The notes under the pieces were generated by a model that saw only the letters and a program-made list of their open reading frames with translations, was not told the origin of the DNA and did not search any database. From Legionellales bacterium UBA2469 (GTDB lineage Bacteria; Pseudomonadota; Gammaproteobacteria; Legionellales; Legionellaceae), in assembly GCA_002342175.1 (NCBI GenBank), contig DDPL01000025.1:35348-43692 (forward strand): 8,345 nucleotides of DNA. Reading direction: 5' to 3'. Shown here piece by piece: positions 7,552 through 8,345 of the stretch. The first letter of the stretch is position 1. The number at the start of each line of letters is the position of its first letter. A program made the translations under genes and the position numbers.

Positions 7552-8112
7552 TTACTCCAATATTGAATTGATTTCTTTATAGATTTGGCTTATTGATAAA
7601 CCTTTTGTATTAATATAAACCTTTAAACCTGTTTTGGCCCAATTTGCCAATATCATAACATCTTTATTGCGCATACGGATACACCCATGAGAGCCTGGAA
7701 CGCCTAATGTGACGTCATCTGGGGTGCCATGAATATATATATATCGGTTATAAGAATCGACACCAGGTCCCTGATTTATTCCTGGTTCTAAACCTCTTAA
7801 TCTTAAAATTCGGGTTAAAATCCAATCACGATTTGGATTCTTTATAGCTATATCTTTAGAGTATAATTCACCAGTCCATTCTCGGCCAACAAAAACTGCA
7901 TTTTCTGGTTGTGACAAACCAATGATATCGCTAACTTCATGCCAACCACGTGGCGTACATCCACTATTTTCGATTTCACCAACACCATTTTTAGCTGATG
8001 AAATTTTATATTCAGACAACGGTTTTCGGTTTTTATAACAGGTCATGGTTTGCTGAGAGATATCAATTAAAATAAGCGGTTCAGATATATCCCAAAACTT
8101 ATTTAAGCTCAT
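7552..8112 (-). CDS. YkuD-domain protein without signal peptide: L,D-transpeptidase fold, possibly cytoplasmic L,D-carboxypeptidase
   Basis: The YkuD (ErfK/YbiS) catalytic fold is clear. His128 is in YIHGT, and GSHGCIRM at 140-147 carries the nucleophile Cys144 with His142 and Arg146; spacing from His128 fits the family motif. Upstream signatures KNGVGEIENS (41-50) and TPRGWHEV (53-60) are also typical. At 186 residues the protein is essentially only the catalytic domain. The N-terminus (MSLNKFWDISEPLILIDI) enters the first strand directly, with no signal peptide, membrane anchor, LysM or other wall-binding module. Periplasmic L,D-transpeptidases need export, so the better reading is the cytoplasmic YkuD type (LdcV/ElsL-like), which removes the terminal D-Ala from recycled tetrapeptides. 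That choice is inference; the fold is secure. The ATG overlaps the aldehyde dehydrogenase gene by 14 bases, with a moderate site GGTGAT (8118-8123) five bases upstream, and gdhB follows after five bases. Confidence 0.9.
   Translation of the reverse strand: MSLNKFWDISEPLILIDISQQTMTCYKNRKPLSEYKISSAKNGVGEIENSGCTPRGWHEVSDIIGLSQPENAVFVGREWTGELYSKDIAIKNPNRDWILTRILRLRGLEPGINQGPGVDSYNRYIYIHGTPDDVTLGVPGSHGCIRMRNKDVMILANWAKTGLKVYINTKGLSISQIYKEINSILE
7555..7558 (-). promoter_or_regulatory. Ribosome binding site of gdhB inside the upstream gene
   Basis: GGAG on the minus strand is formed by the last Leu-Glu codons of the YkuD-domain gene, eight bases before the gdhB ATG. The upstream stop and gdhB start are only five bases apart, so translation of the two genes is probably coupled. 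Confidence 0.7.
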
Positions 8113-8345
8113 TGATGATCACCGTCTTTATATTAGAAAATTCAAGCATGCCTTCAATAGATAATTCCCTTCCGAATCCTGAATTTTTGATACCACCAAA
8201 TGGAAAACGAATATCAGAAGTCACAGGTAAATTCACAAAGCATATGCCTGATTCAATCGCATCAGCCATGTTTTTTGCGATTTCTAGTCGATTCGTAAAA
8301 ATAGACGCTCCTAAGCCATATGATGTTGCATTAGCCAATATCATT
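8099..8345 (-). CDS. NAD(P)-dependent aldehyde dehydrogenase, succinate-semialdehyde dehydrogenase-like, C-terminal part
   Basis: Only the last 81 complete codons lie in the window. The Met at 8344 falls in the middle of the conserved ALDH region (LANATSYGLGASIFT), so it is internal and the gene continues to the right. PFGGIKNSGFGRELS followed by GMLEFSNIKTV is the typical ALDH C-terminal signature, and with SDIRFPFGG before it this is closest in style to succinate-semialdehyde dehydrogenases of the Sad/GabD type, which oxidise succinate semialdehyde to succinate. The catalytic Cys and Glu lie outside the window, so substrate and cofactor are not settled. The gene overlaps the YkuD-domain gene by 14 bases and appears to be upstream in the same transcript. 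Confidence 0.85.
   Translation of the reverse strand, partial: MILANATSYGLGASIFTNRLEIAKNMADAIESGICFVNLPVTSDIRFPFGGIKNSGFGRELSIEGMLEFSNIKTVIINELK

Noticed and set aside
7733..7744. Six AT dinucleotides in a row inside the YkuD gene, a possible slippage or phase-variation tract.
   Set aside because: It encodes the conserved Tyr-Ile-Tyr-Ile strand just before the catalytic His-Gly, and six units is short; the protein sequence explains it.
8342..8344. ATG as the start of a separate 81-residue protein.
   Set aside because: It lies mid-domain in an aldehyde dehydrogenase C-terminus and no upstream sequence is visible; the gene simply continues past the right edge.

Overview
The window comes from an AT-rich gammaproteobacterial chromosome. 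The gene set is a YgfZ-type folate-binding protein, cytochrome b561, a 1628-residue NAD-dependent glutamate dehydrogenase, a YkuD-domain protein and an aldehyde dehydrogenase. Together with a large helical-repeat protein of no recognised family, it would suit a Legionellales-like, possibly host-associated lineage. That placement is inference from gene content and base composition, not a taxonomic match. I see no RNA gene, insertion sequence, CRISPR array or phage module.

Left arm, plus strand (bases 1-1970): a repeat protein whose frame is open to the left edge, so its 5' end lies outside the window, is followed 11 bases later by a ygfZ-like gene with a TTG start and a good Shine-Dalgarno sequence. 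The two look co-transcribed. The repeat protein is built from about nine degenerate helical units of 32-39 residues, and the arrangement suggests that a four-unit block was duplicated.

Convergence zone (1971-2093): a short gap holding one clear hairpin with a T-run that reads as an intrinsic terminator for the minus strand only.

Right arm, minus strand (8345 down to 2094): four genes in one tight run. In transcription order they are the 3' end of an aldehyde dehydrogenase (succinate-semialdehyde dehydrogenase-like), a YkuD-fold protein without a signal peptide, the large glutamate dehydrogenase, and a di-haem cytochrome b561. Junctions are a 14-base overlap, a 5-base gap with the ribosome site inside the upstream gene, and a gap of about 35 bases. 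Two of the four enzymes would feed TCA intermediates (2-oxoglutarate from glutamate; succinate if the dehydrogenase acts on succinate semialdehyde) and make NADH. The YkuD protein is better explained as a cytoplasmic L,D-carboxypeptidase of peptidoglycan recycling than as a periplasmic cross-linking enzyme.

The most novel object is the repeat protein. The rest is recognisable metabolism with some unusual details of arrangement.
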